Part shown: in pieces, positions 25,301 to 37,796 of the stretch
Position numbering within the stretch: the stretch's first letter is position 1
Layout of the letters: each line of letters opens with the position of its first letter
From: Drosophila pseudoobscura
Lineage: Eukaryota; Arthropoda; Insecta; Diptera; Drosophilidae
DNA length: 64,000 bases
NCBI RefSeq assembly: GCF_009870125.1
Contig: NC_046683.1
Span: 64,929,869-64,993,868 of the forward strand
Reading direction: 5' to 3'
The notes under the pieces: generated by a model
What the model was told of the DNA's origin: nothing
Databases searched by the model: none
What the model saw: only the letters and a program-made list of their open reading frames with translations
Translations under genes and position numbers: made by a program

Positions 25301-25754
25301 AGATAGCAGGCCAGCAGGTCTGTCATCTCGTCGAAGCGCTTGTCATCAGGTGTCTGCGACGTATTCCGTTCCTGCTCCAAACCCTTCGTATAGCGGACCA
25401 GTAGAGTAGGCAGTATGTCCAGAAAGGAATCCACGGTAGTCATCACAAAGGGCACGACATGAAATATGTAGTTCGAGTTGTCGTTGCGGTATGGATGATC
25501 CTGCGTTTCCCGAAACGCCTTAACACTCACATTGAACTTCAGACCAAGCACCTTGAAGCACTGGCCCACAAACTTATGCGACACCTTCACATGCCAGTTA
25601 TGTGGATCAGCGAATATTGCGGCAATAAAGGCGGAGGCGTATTCTCGCGCCACAGACTGAAAAAAACGGTTTATAAATCTATTGGCGATGTCAGTGCACA
25701 AACTGAGCTCACCTCAGCACTGGCGCCCGTTAAAATGATAGTAAAAAAATCCAT
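22371..25754 (-). CDS. 963-aa helical-repeat protein, possibly the meiotic cohesion factor Sunn
   Basis: Nine exons on minus: 25754-25713, 25656-25194, 25133-25022, 24954-24831, 24773-24547, 24477-23934, 23862-23487, 23437-22666 and 22602-22371. All junctions keep frame, giving 2892 nt (963 aa). There is no signal peptide or clear catalytic motif; composition is almost all alpha-helical with regular Leu spacing, suggesting HEAT/ARM-like repeats. The start MDFFTIILTGASAE and end in LDLLKAK are intact. I do not recognise the sequence with certainty. The location (next to RpL10Ab and the b5 reductase) and stromalin-like helical nature suggest sunn, a fast-evolving stromalin-related protein needed for meiotic centromere cohesion; that is inference. 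One donor is non-consensus (GTTTGT at 23933) and one is weak (GTAGGG at 22665). Confidence 0.75.
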
Positions 25755-26601
25755 TGTAGAGTTTTTTGTATACTCTGAATTCAGTGCGTCCCGTTAGCCC
25801 GCTACAATTATTTTCAAATTATCGGCGTCTCGCAAAGCACAAAGTTGCTTTCGATGATATTAGAGGTCACACTTCAGGCGGAAGATACTGAATAGTGTCA
25901 TCTCAATTTTTCAGTTTCATTTGAATATATAGGTGGTTAGTTCCTCAATTCCAGACTAGACTGCAAGACAGAGATAGTACGAGACACAACCACACACTCT
26001 GTTCTTGATCCAACTGAAATTTCTAAGAATATCGCCCAGCAGATATTATTAATGGTCCGATAATTTTTCTAAAATCTTTTGCATCGCTATCGAGTAAAAC
26101 GGCACCGATACGATACTATCTCGACTTACCTTTTGTAGAGATGTGGCAGCACCAATCAAAATTGAACTTTGCTGCAGCTGGCTGGGATTGTTTTGTTTTG
26201 GAATCAACTCAAATCAACAAATCTGCCTACTCCAACGCCGGCCCGGTGACAGTCCACAGACAAGGTGAATATTTTATTTATTGGTAGTTATTTTCCTGAA
26301 GAAGCTCGGCTTACTTACAAATCACTTTCAGCTGCAGCGATATTCCAGCAGTATTCGACACAAAGAAGAGCGCGGTCGCCCGCTCTCAGAGCGGAGTGCA
26401 GACATAAAGAGTGCGTGCAAACAAGACTGCCTTCCCTCGCACGGTACGCCGTTAGTCGCTGCGCCTTGTATTAGCGATAGAAGAACGAACGCCGGCGACG
26501 GCTTCAGTGCAAATTTCGAATTATATAATTTATCCAAGAGTGCACCCATTGATTTTCCCACCATCCACTGCGACTGTACAGACCGTGTCTGACTTCTGGA
26601 C
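25755..26601. other. Divergent upstream region and 5' leader of the b5 reductase
   Basis: Lies between divergent starts at 25754 (-) and 26602 (+). It holds CTATCGAG and CGATACGATA half-sites near 26085-26125, a possible leader donor CAAGGTGAATA near 26262 and an acceptor TTTCAG near 26331, so the distal b5-reductase transcript may have a noncoding first exon. Confidence 0.35.
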
Positions 26602-29600
26602 ATGGCGCGTCTCATCGAGAGCAACGTAAGTTACGACACAACTTGCAGCCCAGCATCGCTTTACATAACTCCGTTCCAAATGTGCGGCATTTCATAATTG
26701 TCCGCCACACACCCGCACAAGCAGATCATTCCTATTCTCGGGACAAATGCCTAGTCGTTTTCATTGGTGTAGATTTCTGGTAAGTGACGTCGCTTCGCTA
26801 TTTATAGAGATGCTATCGTACGCTTATTTACCTGGTGCATGGTGCTGTGGTAGAAACGGGACATAGCTAACCAATCCCATCACTTCTCCTTCGTCAAGGA
26901 GGACTCAATCAGAGCAAGGGATGCCGTGCACTCTCCACCCCGAGACTTCGGGATGTATCCCCAATAGCATCCCCTCTCTCCAAAAGAAGACTCTTTCAGT
27001 GCAAAGCCGGTGCATTGCAATGCCAAGGCCAATCAGCTGTTGGAGCTAGCCAGCTATCACTCTCTACACGCCACCCAAACAAAGAGAGCTTTGCGCTCTT
27101 AATCAATGAAAACAAACTTTTGCCTAACTTTGTACTTTACTGTCATTTGCGCTCTTCTCTCTCTTTTTCAGGCTCGCTCTCTTGCCCTCCTACTATGGTA
27201 GTGTACAGTGTACTCACTGTAGATAGTGCAAAGTGTCTGCAAATGAAAATTTCTATCTCATATTTGGTTTGTGATTGGTTTATACATGCCAGCAAAATAA
27301 TCTGACCTAATTGTGCTCGGTTCGGACCACTTTATCATATAGCCGCAATTCAACTTATATTCCAATCAAAAATGAACTTCTTACTCGCTCTTCACTGTAG
27401 CTGAATCGCGGTGACTTGTTATCTCGGTACAAGAAGAGGTAGTGCGAGAGAGGGAGAGAGGATGAGAGGCAAGGCAGTGCCAAGCTACACGCGACGACTT
27501 CATTCAAATTTCAGCACTCGGCCGCACGCGTTTTCGTCGTCGCTCAAACGTTTTCGCTTCCTTTCAAGTTTGCTTGCAAGTCAAATCAGAAATTCAACAA
27601 AAAAAACAAACACAATTTGCATTTATCAAGTGTGCGAGCTATGATGTATTTCGATGTAAGTTGATATAAGGTGGCTGTGACGTCATTGTTTGATACTATT
27701 CACGCTCAAGTGTGTGGGTCAGGGGGCTTTAGACCGGCTCGGGAGTTTCAAGGTCAGCCCTGGCTAGTGGAGCGACCAAAGTGCGACGCGGCAGTGGGTT
27801 AAACCTGTAACCTCAATCAGCTGTTGCGTCGCGAAGCTTTGCGGTCACAGGCCGAAAACGATTCGAGATGCGAGTCGAGATTTCATCTTTGTTTTCTCTT
27901 ATCGCTTCAGGCGTACGCGGTATTTTCCATCTTACCCCTTGACCTTTAATCAGTACCACTAATCAGTCTGTTCCAAAAAATATATGTAACAACAAATACA
28001 ACCAAGCATAAGTCCACCTTTGAGTGTGTCATAAGCGTCCGCACAATCTCTGATTGTACATTAACATTCGAACGTACAGGAGCAGAGAACATTGATATCT
28101 GGTTATCTTTGCTTGTTCGACAATCACTATGCCTGTTTTTTATAGCAAGTGCATTTACAGGAAATCGATAAAACGATAAAACACGGCCACCGTTCATACA
28201 TGAACACACATATGTACATGCATACATGCATGCATATGTACATACTCAAATATTATGTTAGGATAAAGATACTTATTTTACTTTATTCTTACAGTTTGTG
28301 CCAATCGCCGTGGGAGTGGTAGCCGTCGTAGCCGGCGCTCTGATCGTCCACTATTTCCTGAACAAGAAGTCTACTAAGCCGCGCCGGGAGCCGAACCGTA
28401 CTGCCCGCCTCCGCACCCTGGTGGACCCCAATGACAAGTATCTGCTGCCGCTGGTCGAGAAGGAGGTGCTTAGCGTTGACACACGTCGCTTCCGCTTCGG
28501 CCTGCCCTCCAAGCAGCACGTTCTGGGCCTGCCAGTGGGCCAGCACATCCACCTGATTGCGACCATTGACAATGAGCTGATCATCCGTCCCTACACGCCC
28601 ATCTCGTCTGACGACGACGTCGGCTACGTCGATCTGGTAGTCAAGGTGTACTTCAAGGACACGCATCCCAAGTTCCCCGGCGGCGGCAAGATGACCCAGC
28701 ATCTGGAAAAAATGGAGCTGGGCGACAAGATCTCGTTCCGCGGACCGTCCGGCCGCCTGCAGTACCTGGGCAACGGCACCTTCTCTATCAAGAAACTGCG
28801 CAAGGACCCGCCCAAGCACGTGACCGCCAAGCGGGTCAACATGATTGCCGGCGGCACAGGCATCACTCCCATGTTGCAGCTGGTCCGAGAAGTGCTGAAG
28901 CGCAACGACAAGGACAAGACCGAAATGGCCCTGCTGTTTGCCAACCAGGTGAGTGACCCGGCCCCGCGAGTGCCACTCGGCTATTCTAATCTTTCTAATC
29001 TCTCTCCTATCCACCACACAGAGCGAAAAGGATATTCTACTGCGCGGGGAGCTGGACGAACTGGCCCAGAAGCACCCCGGCCAATTCAAGGTCTGGTACA
29101 CCGTGGACAAGGCGGCCGAAGGTGAGCTGCAGTTAGGGCACACTCCAGACACAGCAGTCATCTCATTTGATCGTTTCATGTTGAGTTTGCTGGCAATTTC
29201 AAAGAATTCTTTGTACCGCACCATGACTTCTAGGCATAGAAGTTCTCTGCTATGCGATCTAGCCGTATTAATATTGCCTCATAGAGGTTACTATTACCTT
29301 CACGGCAGGTCTTTCCATAATGGTTGTAAGATCTTCTTGTTAATCACGAGTTTTAAAAGTTTTCAAAGGCTGCTATCGGTACCTCTTAGTCAATTATCAA
29401 GCCATCGCCTCAAAGAAGATCGAGCAATAACCATTATCATTTTTTGTTGTTGTATCAAGCAATGTTATCTAATAACAAATACCGAATATCACCTGATGGA
29501 AACCCTTACTGATAACAACCTTCCGCCGTAGTTTGCCTCATCCGTATTCAATTTCCTCATCCGCATCGGACGCATAGAACATCATTGAAACACACAATCG

Positions 29601-30174
29601 AGCCATGTCCAAGTCATCTATTATGTTAAGAATTTTGTGTCTGCCCTCGCCACATGCTGCCCTCAAACGGATGCCGCGAACGGCCAACGCCCGGTTCATA
29701 GCCTGGTCCTACAACACCGGACACGTAAACGACGAGATGATGGAGAAGCATCTCTACCCGCCCGACGTCGACACGTTGTGCCTGCTGTGCGGTCCCCCGC
29801 CCATGGTCAACTATACGTGCATACCGGGGCTGGAACGCCTGGGGCATCGGGCCGAGCAGCGGTTTAGCTATTAAGACCAGCTCCATCTAGCATATATATT
29901 CCGTCAAAGAGTTTTTGCTTTCGTTTAACAATTGCCAGATCCCGGTTGTGTAGACGCCCCGTGGCTAACCCCGTTTCGTTGCTCTCTCTACTCCCTCACA
30001 GGCTGGGCCTATAGCGAGGGTTTCATCAACGAGGACATGATCGCCGGACATCTGCTGCCGGCCAGCGACGACACCATCGTGTTGCTCTGCGGCCCACCGC
30101 CCATGATCAATTTTGCCTGCAATCCAGCGCTGGACAAGCTCAACTTCCACCCGGACACCCGATTCGCCTACTAG
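26602..30174 (+). CDS. CG5946: NADH-cytochrome b5 reductase with alternative first and last exons
   Basis: Alternative first coding exons 26602-26625 (MARLIESN) and 27641-27655 (MMYFD) both end in phase 0 at GTAAGT donors and splice to 28295-28948. Common exons are 28295-28948 and 29022-29121. Alternative last exons 29702-29874 and 30002-30174 start in the same phase. Each isoform is 313 or 316 aa. A membrane anchor ([18 protein letters not shown]) follows the variable N-terminus. The FAD-binding motif RPYTPISS, the GGTGITPM motif and the NADH-site CGPPPM (in either last exon) are intact. Role: FAD enzyme passing electrons from NADH to cytochrome b5 for lipid desaturation and related reactions at ER or mitochondrial membranes. 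PolyA signal AATAAA at 30429-30434 serves the distal exon. The two tiny first exons imply two promoters. The symbol is by memory of the melanogaster gene. Confidence 0.9.
29702..29874 (+). CDS. CG5946: Alternative last exon 1 of the b5 reductase
   Basis: Acceptor TTCATAG at 29695-29701. With the G carried from 29121 it encodes 57 residues beginning [18 protein letters not shown] and containing [12 protein letters not shown], then TAA. It has exactly the same length as the exon at 30002-30174 and clear sequence similarity, so it arose by exon duplication. No AATAAA is obvious directly behind it. Confidence 0.75.
30002..30174 (+). CDS. CG5946: Alternative last exon 2 of the b5 reductase
   Basis: Acceptor CCTCACAG at 29994-30001. 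It encodes 57 residues beginning [18 protein letters not shown] with [12 protein letters not shown], then TAG. This copy is nearer the canonical b5-reductase C-terminus, which ends with hydrophobic and aromatic residues (here DTRFAY). Confidence 0.85.
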
Positions 30175-31929
30175 AGGGGAGCGCCCAGCTTCCTTGGAGC
30201 CTTCCTGCCAAAATGGCAGGGCTAACTTGCGTTGGAGAAAGAATTTGCATTTCGGTTTTGTCATTTTCATGTTAACATGTCGCCTAACACCACCTCATCG
30301 AACTCTGCATCCAAGCGCCTGCATCCGGTCCCAGAAGTCGGGATCGATGCGATCGATGAACCCAAAGCAAATGTGTAACATGTAACACCATCCGTGCTAA
30401 TTGTTGTAGCTCTTTTTTATTATTTGTGAATAAAAACAAGTGTTAACAAAAGGAAACATCGAAATTTGCATTTTACGTGTGCGTGAACAATTTGTTGTCG
30501 CTGAACCTTCTGACTTTTGCATTTGCATTTGCATATATATTTTATTTGGGCAATCGCCCATCGAATCCGAATCGATTTCACGCGTGAAAATGAAATTTTA
30601 GAATCGGTAATTTCGGTTGTGTTTCCGTCTACAAATATGGGCAAGATTCAACAATGATAATCTGCTCTTAATGAGAGGTAACCTCACAGGTTTCTCTACT
30701 CTTTTCATACTGCCTTCACAGCCCCAAAATATTTTCAAAAGTGGAATGGTAGTACTCATTACGCCCATTGCTCAGAGAGCAGCCGACGCCAGCCCTACTC
30801 ACAATCGAAAAGCGCAAAAGCGTATGCAGGAACAAAATACATGTCGTATACGTGACTCAAAGAGTTTGGGGATATATGTATGTAGTATTGGCGTGCCCAC
30901 CTTTGTCACCTTTGTGCCCACCACAAGTCAGAGTGAAACCCACAGAATAATATCAACTGAAACTCATTTCTTGTGCATTACTTTCACAATTTTATTGAGT
31001 ACAATACGTTTTTATGGAATATGCAGCATGCGAGGAGAATGCTCCCAGCAATGCTATCTATTATCAAGTTACATTTGAGGGTTAGTAGATCGTACTATAT
31101 GCATCTAATGGTAAAAGAGCTTCGCTAAGCCACCAGTAAAACGGTTGGTTAGAATACTTGAGTGTGTGTAAGCGTCGTAGGGTTCGAGATATGTGTTACA
31201 GTTCGAATCAGGCAATAGAGTGGACGTTATTTGATGGTTCTGTGGCTTGGTGTCTCGTCTTGTGATGTGGTTTAAGTAAAATCTATTAAGTGTCTGGTGT
31301 AATTTGATGTGTGTATTTTGTTACAATTGTTGCGTGGTTCACAGAACATTCATAGCCTAACTAGTTAGTACGTATATAAATATGTAATATTATTTCTGAA
31401 GCTAGCCCTGTTAGTGCGTACGATTATGGTGAAATACACATTGTATACATTCATGTGATATTCTTTACAAATACAAAAAAAAGGAATTACATGGCGAACA
31501 TATTAAAGAACTCAAATGGTAAAATATATTTATATCCAATGGAGTGCAGTTGGACTTGGTTGTGGTTCACATTTTTTCTTGGTTAGTTTTGCTAATCTTC
31601 TGCAGCTTCGGATCTCTCTTGTTTCGTCTTCTTGTGGCGGGGCGTGGCGTGGCCGCAAGCTCTCACCGTAGACAGTAGGAGGTGTTGGTGTTGCTTGCTG
31701 TAGTGGTGACTAATCTCTCATATGGCGATGCATATAAAATTGTCCAGTACCTGTTACGGGAGCTCGCCGATCCGATCCACGCCTCTTTGCTGTCTTTTCT
31801 TCCTTTTTGTTCTCTCCAACTTCCATAAATTTCTCAGTTACATAAAATTAGCTCTAGAACTACAAATAATACATGGAACACTAAACTAAAAAATAAAATT
31901 TGGCGTGGCTAAGGGCCCGCACAAAACAC
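30175..31929. other. 3' UTRs of the b5 reductase and CycA
   Basis: Convergent region. AATAAA at 30429-30434 (+) ends the reductase. TTTATT at 30991-30996 is a minus-strand polyA signal giving CycA a 3' UTR of about 0.94 kb. The sequence is AT-rich, and the ORFs at 30617-31078 have no coding character. Confidence 0.55.
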
Positions 31930-34900
31930 TTAAAACTTATAAAACAAATTAACTTCCGATTTGGAATTGATCTCCGTCTCCTCCTGTTTCTGCTTGGCCA
32001 TGTAGCCCTGCAAGAGCTGATCAAAATCTTTCTCATTCAGCTGGATTGTCTCGATGGAAGCCACCTTCTTGTACCTGCGGGGAATGTATTAGGATTAGCA
32101 ATCATGATCATCATGACATCATCGTTCGCGACATACTTTTCTCTATTGTACTTTTCCCGAATGGCCTGGGTGTTGAGCTCCTTGCTCGTATTGTGCGTTT
32201 GGCACAGCTCCAGCACCACAGTCTTCAAGTCCTCTAGTTTGTAGGTAGTGATCTCCTCTAGACGCGGAGTCCAGATCTCCATGCCCAGTATGTGACGCGA
32301 CAAGGCGAGTGCAGCGGCCGACGTCAGCGACGGCAAGTGCTCCAAGTACAGTTCTCCCTGCATAAGCGCCAGCTCGCACAGGAACTGGGAATCGAAACGA
32401 GCACAAGTTCAAACATTAGAGATGTATAAAGCCACCACTCCCGTAGCAGAAACCCACCAGAGTCAGACTCTTCAGCTTCTCGGGCATGTCGCACATCACA
32501 GCGTACGTGTTGATAAACACATAGGCCGTTGGGGTGCACAGATCGAAGGAGAGCGTCTTCAGGATGACCTGCTCCATCCGCAGCACTTGCGACTTGGTGT
32601 AGCTGTCGTCGGTGAGGAAGACAAACTCACCCACATCTGGTGGATAGATCTCCTCGTATTTCCTGCAAAGTACAGTTCCATGAAGATGTGGACGTTCACA
32701 TAGCAATCGAAGTGCTACTTTACTTACGAGGCAATGTACATGGCTGCAGTGCCAACCAACTGGAGCTTTGGACGCACCACGGCCATCTGGCTGAGGAAGC
32801 GGTCAAGGTAGGAGACCGACAGATAGAGGGTCTCCGTGTCCAGCTTATACTCCTCCGACACCTCCACCAGCCAATCGACCAGGATCGAGCGCATATTGTA
32901 GTTAATGTCCTTCTGCTTGCGCATGTACTCACGCTTCGGGCGACGTTTTTTCTGAAAATGATGATCGATTAGTTTGGCGAGCCATAATTCTTTAGAATGA
33001 GCCATTAAAAAGTGTGCAATGAGAAGAGGAAACCTGACATAATCGCAAACAGATTTCGTTCAGAATCGTTTCGGCTCGCTCACGGGTACATAATTCTACG
33101 AATCTCGTGTTTGCCATGCTACCCATTAGAATTCCTAATCTTTCACAGAGCTTCAAAGATGAACTGTTAGTTTTGATATTATGCCAAAATCCCCGCGACT
33201 CCATTACACCCCGAAGCCAAGGGGTATCTCACGCATGACCAAATCTTTTGGGAACCCAGAAAGCTGACGAAAACTCCACTCCCTGCCATGGGAAGTGCGG
33301 TCAGAGAAAGAGAGAATCGAATTTACTAATTTGTATTTGTTTATTGGTTATTTCGTGGTACGTGAGCGGCATTCAAAACCCCACCGAAACGGGGAAATCA
33401 TTTGCAAAACGCCCATACAGGGAATATATACATAAGGTGTTTATTTAATGTTGGCTTTAACGATTATTGGACACGTCAAGCGCCAGGCGGGCACAGCGGT
33501 ACAGGCAAAGATTGGAAAAGAATCTGCATTTCTCTACACGTAATTATGATGGTATCTATGGCGGGAAACTGCGACTGGGGGCAGGGGGCAGCGAGTGGAG
33601 GGGGGGAATCGTAGGAGTGAGGCGTCAAACGACAAACAAACTAAGCAACTAAGAGGCGGAACAGCCGGCAACCGGGCAACCGGGCAAACAAACTCAAACC
33701 CCGAATCAGAGTCAAATATTTGCTTTCAGTGAGAGAAACACGTTCATATCCGACAAATCTTGCAAGAGTTATTTTCAGGATTATATATATTTTGTATTTG
33801 TATTTGTATTGTATTTCGAAGCAGCCACAGGATGACTCTCAAGCTGGGTATCTGTACGAAGGAGGACCTCAACGAGGCCATGAAGCTGCAGAAGCGCGAG
33901 CAGTACGAGGAGGAGCGCAAGAAGCGCATTTTCAACGCCAAGCAGCGTCTGTACGGGGTGAGTCCTGGGGCGGGAGGGCAGGCTTTCTGTGTCCATGTTC
34001 GGGAATCACACTCCTCGTCCTCCTCCTCCTCCGATTGTTTTGCAGCTGGACCTCCCCACGCTGGAGCGCCAGATCATAGAGAAGAACAAGCAGCGCAGCG
34101 TGCAGCTGGAATGCGATAAGCGGTATGAGGATCAGGAGCAGCTGCAGAAGCGGCTGATCGCGTCCAAGGAGAAGGAGCTGGACATGCAGAAGCGCGTGGC
34201 CAACTCGGACCTCAACTACTACCGCTGCCGCTACCAGAGAAAGGAGCAGCGCCGGGAGTTCGACCTGAACGACCCCGACTTTCTTAAGAAGGCAAAGCCC
34301 ATGCGCATCGCCGACGACGACATTACGTTGGGCATCTCCAGTGCCCAGATCTTCTCCGGCGAGGATCTGTACAACAGCGACCGCAAGGTGCGCCAGCGGG
34401 AGCAGCAGCGCGCCTGGCTGGACCAGCAGGTGATGGAGCGCAAGCAGGCGGAGGAGGCCCGACGCCAGGCGGACCACATGATGATGGAGAACATCAACTG
34501 CCGCGACAAGCACCTGGAAGAGATGGCCAAGTCGGAGAATGTGATGCGCAACCAGGTCATCCAAAAGGTGCGCGAGTTCAACATCAATCTGGCCAAGCAG
34601 AAGCGTGTGGGCCGGGATCAGGCCAAGCGGGAGAAGCACGAGGACGATATGGCCGAGATATACAACATGCTGTCCAGCGACATGCTCACCGAGAACCCCG
34701 ACGTGGCCCAGTCGCGCACCGATCCCAACAAGAAGATCGCCTTCATGTACCGCGGCATGACGCCCGAGGAGTTGATCGCCTTCCGCAAGGGCCAGGAGCA
34801 GCAGCTCCTAGAAGCGGCCCAGCGCAAGACCGAAGCACAGCTCATGGACAAGCAGTGGGAGCAGTATGCCATCAACATGGACCGCACTCTGATGCTCAAG

Positions 34901-37256
34901 CAGATCGAGGTCGACCGCCGCCGCAAGGACCAGTTCGATGATCTGATGCGGGCCAACGCCAAGCTGGCAGTGGAGCAGGACGAGCAGCGCAAGAACTCGC
35001 TCGAGCAGCTCAACAATGCCATCTTCGATGACTTCTACGATCAGTTCAACAAGAATTCCCGCTAGTTTATATCAGACACAAACACACACACACACGTTCC
35101 AAGCAGTCCGACCCTTCTCCGTGGCCCGGGCCCGGCTAGGAAGTCGCCCCAGTTCCAGTTGCAGCACTGCAGAGAACCGTGGCGGCTTCCCAGTCGCGCC
35201 TAGGACACCAGAAACCACAATGAAATTTTTAACAGTTTAAAATGTAATCTCCAGTTATCCACAGATCAATCGTTCGTTGGGACAGTCTTGTTAGAAATTC
35301 AAATACATACAATTCAGCAGAAAATATCAAGCAGCTGTGGTTTGGAACCTTGGTTGGGACTGTATGTACCTTTCTGACATTATATTTGAGTCCAATTGGA
35401 GTTCAACAACCGAAAAGTGAGGTGTTTTCTATCCCGTTCTTCCTGATATCTCAGCGGATAATGGGGTGTCCGGCCTGTTACATATGTAGGTAAATTTTCT
35501 TGTGCAGGGCAGGGAAAAAACAGAAACCGAGTCAGGAAAAAGAGACAGACGACAATACTCTCTACTCAAAGACAGGGCAGCGACGCGTGAAGCAACAGCA
35601 ACCGCTCTTCGGGGTGCAGTCTGTGTCTTTCTGTCTCCCTCTGCGCCTGCGTGCACACACACGGACACAACACATGTGAGGAAGAGCAAGAAGGAGGGGG
35701 GTAACTAACAACAGGGGGAAGATTCCCTTCAGATGACAGTTTTCCTTATCTTTGAGGAAAATCTTTGTGGAATTGTTGTGTCACGTTATTGCTCGGAGAA
35801 ACACACCCCCGATGTACTTACCTCGCTCTCGTGGAAGTTCTTCAATATGTCCATCTGGTACTGCACCACCTCGAAGAATCGCTGGCGGTCGTTCCGGGGT
35901 GGCAGCTCCTTAGCCTGGACACCGGGGGCAGCTCCACACTGTGGGCCCTGGGCCGGGCTTTCGTCAATGGCGCTGCTGGCCTCGATGATCGAACGATCGA
36001 TAGACATAGGTGACATGACGTCGGTAACGGACATGGGCGTCCCCTCGAGGTCATATTCGTGCTGGATGGAGTACTCCTTGGGAGCCGCATTGCTGTACGG
36101 AAGGTTGAGAGTTAAGGAATGGGCATAAAAGGAAAGAGTCCGGAGGATACTCACTACTTGGCGGCGTACTGATTCTCCTTGTCGGCGGCAGAGGACTGCT
36201 CCTTGGCGGCGACCGGCGGCACCACCTGCGTGTCTATGTTATCCTCGTACACAGAGAATGTCTTAAACTGCTCCACCACGGGCACAACGTTCGATTTCTT
36301 CACGGCCAGGCCAGTGTTCTCGTCCGTATTGACGTTCTTTACGTCGCGGAAGAATTGCTGTAACGTAACACACACATACAAACGTTAATTTGGATGACAT
36401 TGGGCGAGTGTGCCGTGTGCCTTAGACTGTGTGAGAAGGGGGTAACGATTACAGCAACAGTGCACCAACCGCGGCTCTCTCGCTCTTTTCCTTTCGCTGG
36501 AATAATCCTGTTACGTCTCATGCTGCTGCTGTGCGCGCCTTTGAGTGGCTTCTCACAGTGTGCGATAGTATTAGTGTGCGTTGTAATTGTATTTGCCATC
36601 CCTCTCTCTCTCTATTTCTCCTTGAAAAAGGCGCGCAAACTGTTGCAATTGCATGGATGTGCAATTTCTAGGTTAGTTTTAGGTTAGGCGCGAACAATTA
36701 GCGGAAGTTATCTCCCGAGTGGAAGGAGTGGGAACATGCAACGTAATCGCGCATAGCGTTGCGAGAGCGAGACACAAACAGAGAGACAGAGAACAACCAC
36801 CGCAGTCATACTAGCGGATCGAGGCGCTCCCTATGGAAGGAAAGCAGGCAGCTTACACAAACAAAAAAAAAAACACACACACACACACGCACAGAAAGAT
36901 CCCACCACCACAATACGCTGTCAGCGAGACAGCAGCTGCATTAGAATGCGCACAGCACAAAAAAAAAACAACAACAAAAAGGACAGACTGGAAGAATGGA
37001 AATAACTGTGCTATTCGGGACTTACCATTTTCCCTGATGGCGCTGGATGAGCACGCTGCACATTTCCATTGTTGTTGTGGGTATTAAGCACAGCAAAATT
37101 GGCGCGGGGGCCCAGTGCAATCTTCTCCTTAATTCCGCCGATCACGGCCAGGGGCTGCTTGATGGCACCCATATTCTTTTCCTTCAGGACAGCCGGACCA
37201 GTTTTGGCCGGGTTCTCCTTGTTGTTAGGGTCGTGGTGTATTTGGAAACTGGCCAT
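31930..37256 (-). CDS. CycA: Cyclin A
   Basis: Seven coding exons on minus: 37256-37026, 36357-36155, 36092-35822, 32951-32728, 32662-32458, 32384-32137 and 32074-31930, total 1527 nt (508 aa). Destruction signals are in exon 1: a KEN box at residues 13-15 and a D-box-like RANFAVLN at 51-58. The cyclin box begins with [19 protein letters not shown], the CDK-contact and hydrophobic-patch region; the second fold includes [19 protein letters not shown]. The C-terminus VNLFYKF is identical in my recollection to D. melanogaster CycA. Role: partner of Cdk1 in S phase and mitosis, degraded by APC/C before metaphase. Intron 3 (32952-35821) is unusually large and contains the RIB43A gene on the other strand. 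The donor of exon 5 (GTGGGT) is weaker than the rest. Confidence 0.96.
33832..35065 (+). CDS. RIB43A-domain protein (RIBC1/RIBC2 family), nested in CycA intron 3
   Basis: Two exons, 33832-33957 and 34046-35065, joined in phase 0 (GTGAGT donor, TTTTGCAG acceptor); 381 aa, matching RIBC1/2 length. Almost entirely long charged coiled coil ([35 protein letters not shown]). The segment [20 protein letters not shown] and the following [17 protein letters not shown] are strong RIB43A signatures. Known role: RIB43A proteins line the protofilament ribbon inside axonemal doublet microtubules, so expression in testis and ciliated sensory neurons is expected. The whole gene lies inside an intron of CycA on the opposite strand, with the leader about 100 bases after a (TATTTG)n tract. 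Start chosen at 33832 since the exon reads [13 protein letters not shown]. Confidence 0.88.
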
Positions 37257-37796
37257 TTTTGCCTCTAATTCAGCTTCCTTGCTGTAAAAATGGTGACTAC
37301 TTTACGCGTTTCTCTCTATCTTGTTCGCCTCTGCTGCGATATTTATTAAGCGTCGTTCGCGTCTGTGGCTTCTCTTCGGCTTGTCGTCGTCTCGCTTTCT
37401 TATGCTCGACGAACGCACAAACACATACACACTGCTATGCTCAGCGCACACATTTACATTTACTCAAAGGCAAATTTTATCATTAAAACCTGACGCTGGA
37501 TGGCAGCAAAATTTAAAATACACTCGAAGTTTACACAATTTACGCAGAATTAATTTGACTATCAATTTTTACAACACATTTGCGTCTCGCCAGCGCTGGA
37601 ATAATTTGTTTTCTCGATTTCTAGACTACGCTCGCACTGACTTTATTTTGGGCTCCGACGCCGTCAACAAATTTTTACTTATGCTGGGGCTGGGGCTGTC
37701 AAGGTCTCAGGCGCTGGCAAATGGCAATTGAAAAAAATGTTTGATTTTTTCCCGGTTACTTCTCGGCAATGTGACCGTGTATTGATCGTATACGGT

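Noticed and set aside
28289-29224. 311-aa minus-strand ORF opposite the b5 reductase
   Set aside because: Shadow of the intact reductase exons, running into the introns without splice logic.
31130-31215. GTTCGAATC match as a tRNA T-loop
   Set aside because: No matching acceptor or anticodon stems around it.
33932-34639. 235-aa Leu-rich minus-strand ORF
   Set aside because: Antisense of the Glu/Lys/Gln coiled coil of RIB43A.
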